Below are positions 6,228 through 7,225 of a stretch of 7,225 nt of DNA, in pieces (the stretch's first letter is position 1; each line of letters begins with the position of its first letter). This DNA is from Gammaproteobacteria bacterium (GTDB taxonomy: Bacteria; Pseudomonadota; Gammaproteobacteria; UBA9214), in contig JAOULY010000091.1 in the NCBI GenBank assembly GCA_029881775.1, forward strand, positions 1 through 7,225, written 5' to 3'. Made by a program: the position numbers and the translations under genes. Below the pieces are notes generated by a model, which saw only the letters and a list, made by a program, of their open reading frames with translations, had not been told where the DNA came from and searched no databases.

Positions 6228-6869
6228 TTACGTTTTACGCCGCGCCACACCCACCAGGCCGGCAAACCCCGACAGGAACAGCCAGGCCGCCGCCGGTACC
6301 GGCACGGGACTGGCTGACACCAGCCCGGGTGTCGGTATATCAAAGCCGAGAAAATCGACGCTGTTATCGTTGGTGTCCAGCAGGGGATTGGCGCGCGCCA
6401 GGCTCCAGCCGGTGGCCACATCGGCTGCGGCAGTGCCCTCCCCGGCAAAGATGGCCGCGCTGAAATCACCATAGCCCAGTGCATCCAGGATACCGCCGGC
6501 GTCACGCAACACGATTGAGTCGGGACCGTTCTGGAAATCGATACTGGTGACGAAATCGGTATTGGCGACCAGGCTGTTACCGCTGCCGTCGTCATCGCCG
6601 ATCACGAACACGCCGTCGGCCGGTATCACCCCGGTCAGCAGCACTGTCTTGTAGACACTGCCCGTGGTCCCGTTAACTCCTTCGATCTGCATGCCGTCGA
6701 GCACGGTGCCGGGTATACCGTACAGCTCCAGGAATACCTGCCCGGTATCCGTCCCGCTGACATCGTAGAGCAACTCCGAAATAACGGTTGTTGCGCCGGC
6801 AAACGTTGGCGCCGTCATGCAGGCCAGTGCGCACAGCGCCCGGCCGTAGTTCGATTTTCTGCTGATCAT
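6228..6869 (-). CDS. PEP-CTERM (VPLPA-type) exported protein with lamin-tail-like domain
   Basis: Secreted protein of 213 residues with no known specific role. An N-terminal signal peptide (basic MISRKSNYGR, hydrophobic ALCALACMTAPTFAGA, cleavage near residue 26) precedes a beta-rich domain resembling the lamin-tail domain: VISELLYDVSGTDTGQVFLELYG (29-51), an IPADGVFVIGDDDG strand (82-95), DSIVLRDAGGILDALGYGD (117-135) and the closing NSVDFLGFDIPTPG (169-182). The C-terminus is a sorting tail: VPVPAAAW (189-196), a short hydrophobic helix and RRK (210-212), the variant class recognised by exosortase/EpsH. Such proteins are usually exported and processed at the inner membrane in exopolysaccharide-producing bacteria. 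A good ribosome binding site (AAGGGGA, 6881-6875) precedes the ATG. The exosortase must be elsewhere. Domain calls are by eye. Confidence 0.85.
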   Translation of the reverse strand: MISRKSNYGRALCALACMTAPTFAGATTVISELLYDVSGTDTGQVFLELYGIPGTVLDGMQIEGVNGTTGSVYKTVLLTGVIPADGVFVIGDDDGSGNSLVANTDFVTSIDFQNGPDSIVLRDAGGILDALGYGDFSAAIFAGEGTAAADVATGWSLARANPLLDTNDNSVDFLGFDIPTPGLVSASPVPVPAAAWLFLSGFAGLVGVARRKT

Positions 6870-6896
6870 GATTGTCCCCTTGCGTTGATTTCAGTA

Positions 6897-6960
6897 GCGG
6901 TAAATCCGTACCGCGAAGTCAGGCATCCCTGCCCGGGCCCGTTACCGGGTGTCCGGGGAG
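6897..6960 (-). promoter_or_regulatory. structured 5' leader of the PEP-CTERM gene
   Basis: On the minus strand CCCG-GTAA-CGGG (6949-6938) forms a GNRA-capped stem. It is extended by CCCGG (6957-6953) pairing with CCGGG (6936-6932) across a small internal loop. Closer to the gene GCGGTA and TACCGC (6914-6909, 6902-6897) form a second 6-bp hairpin, with the ribosome binding site about 16 bases after it. The layout would suit a cis-acting RNA or attenuator, but no known riboswitch class is recognised and the pairing is by eye. Confidence 0.3.
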
Positions 6961-6968
6961 CATCATTG

Positions 6969-6985
6969 ATTATTCACGCAGTGAA
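6969..6985 (-). promoter_or_regulatory. possible promoter/operator of the PEP-CTERM gene
   Basis: TTCAC-GCA-GTGAA (6973-6985) is a perfect 5-bp dyad. On the minus strand it runs into AATAAT (6974-6969), a five-of-six match to a -10 box. No good -35 is seen at the right distance, and no sigma54 GG-N10-GC pair was found in the leader, so this is tentative. Confidence 0.22.
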
Positions 6986-7004
6986 GGCAGCCGGCAGAAC
7001 GAAG

Positions 7005-7036
7005 CGCGCCCTGTCAGCGGCTACTGACAGGGCGCG
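7005..7036 (-). terminator. 13-bp perfect hairpin, likely terminator of the M16 gene
   Basis: CGCGCCCTGTCAG (7005-7017) and CTGACAGGGCGCG (7024-7036) pair perfectly around a 6-base loop. On the minus strand it lies 65 bases after the M16 stop and is followed by CTTCGTTCTG, a modest T-containing tail. It is unrelated to the REP family in sequence. Termination is likely but the U-tract is weak. Confidence 0.55.
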
Positions 7037-7053
7037 TAAGTCTATAAGATTGG

Positions 7054-7082
7054 TGTAGGAGCGGACAGCGTCCGCTCCTACA
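7054..7082. repeat. perfect REP palindrome
   Basis: TGTAGGAGCGGAC (7054-7066), loop AGC, GTCCGCTCCTACA (7070-7082): a perfect 13-bp stem that is effectively two REP heads fused in inverted orientation. It belongs to the same GCGGA subtype as 5409-5433 and the decayed copy in rsmD. It lies 18 bases after the M16 stop. Confidence 0.82.
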
Positions 7083-7100
7083 GCAGATTTAACAAAGCGG

Positions 7101-7225
7101 TCAATCGGCACCACCAACAATCACCGTCTGCATCCTGTCCGGGAACACGCGCCGCTTGAACGTCTCAACGATCTGCTCGCGCGTAACCGCCTCGATCCTG
7201 CCGCTAAACGCATCCATGTAATCCA
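7101..7225 (-). CDS. M16-family zinc peptidase, C-terminal end only
   Basis: Last 40 codons of a minus-strand gene whose body lies beyond the window. The translation reads DYMDAFSGRIEAVTREQIVE followed by TFKRRVFPDRMQTVIVGGAD and a stop (TCA on the plus strand at 7101-7103). The pattern of a D-x-hydrophobic helix, an I-x-x-VTxEQI turn, then a final beta strand V-I-V-G is how pitrilysin/insulinase-like M16 domains end. Genes of this family, often as a tandem pair after ftsY, commonly precede rsmD in gammaproteobacteria, which agrees with the position here. The zinc-binding HxxEH motif is not in view, so catalytic status cannot be judged. Confidence 0.75.
   Translation of the reverse strand, partial: DYMDAFSGRIEAVTREQIVETFKRRVFPDRMQTVIVGGAD

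Noticed and set aside
5984..6595. 203-codon minus-strand frame across the rsmD - PEP-CTERM junction
   Set aside because: It overlaps two better-supported genes in another frame on the same strand and runs through the REP pair, with no domain signature.
6897..6960. c-di-GMP (GEMM) riboswitch before the PEP-CTERM gene
   Set aside because: The leader is structured and has a GNRA loop, but the conserved GEMM core bases are not seen.

Overview
The window reads as a chromosomal segment of a GC-rich gammaproteobacterium. The gene string tonB - yqgE - ruvX - pyrR - pyrB - pyrC' is the pseudomonad-type pyrimidine locus. The rsmD and M16 peptidase genes that follow on the other strand also neighbour each other in many gammaproteobacteria. 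A PEP-CTERM (VPLPA-type) surface protein and several REP-like palindromes built on TGTAGGAGCG suggest an environmental lineage rather than an enteric one. Genus cannot be read from the sequence.

Layout. Positions 1-406 (+) hold a small exported DUF4124 protein, probably cut at its 5' end. 456-1319 (+) is a TonB-type energy transducer. A 216-base gap up to the chosen yqgE start carries small hairpins, an inverted repeat and a clear TATAAT promoter box. From there a tightly packed operon runs to 5294 (+): yqgE, ruvX, pyrR, pyrB and a dihydroorotase homologue. Its junctions are a 19-base gap, two ATGA overlaps and a 1-base gap. The dihydroorotase homologue has lost most metal ligands of the active enzyme, so it is almost certainly the non-catalytic PyrC' partner of aspartate transcarbamoylase.

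The convergent region 5295-5502 holds REP-like palindromes and a decayed second copy of the 3' end of rsmD. On the minus strand follow rsmD (5503-6099), a perfect inverted REP pair (6143-6215), a lamin-tail-like PEP-CTERM protein (6228-6869), its structured leader, a 13-bp hairpin, another perfect palindrome (7054-7082) and the last 40 codons of an M16-family peptidase running off the window end.

How the genes fit: pyrB and pyrC' should make the two subunit types of one ATCase complex, and pyrR is the probable regulator or UPRTase of the same pathway. yqgE and ruvX are long-standing housekeeping neighbours. The PEP-CTERM gene looks like an accessory gene between two conserved housekeeping neighbours, with REP palindromes on both sides. 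The least ordinary feature is the 3' end of rsmD: it is duplicated in tandem, and the last eight codons of the intact gene appear to be translated from a decayed REP element.
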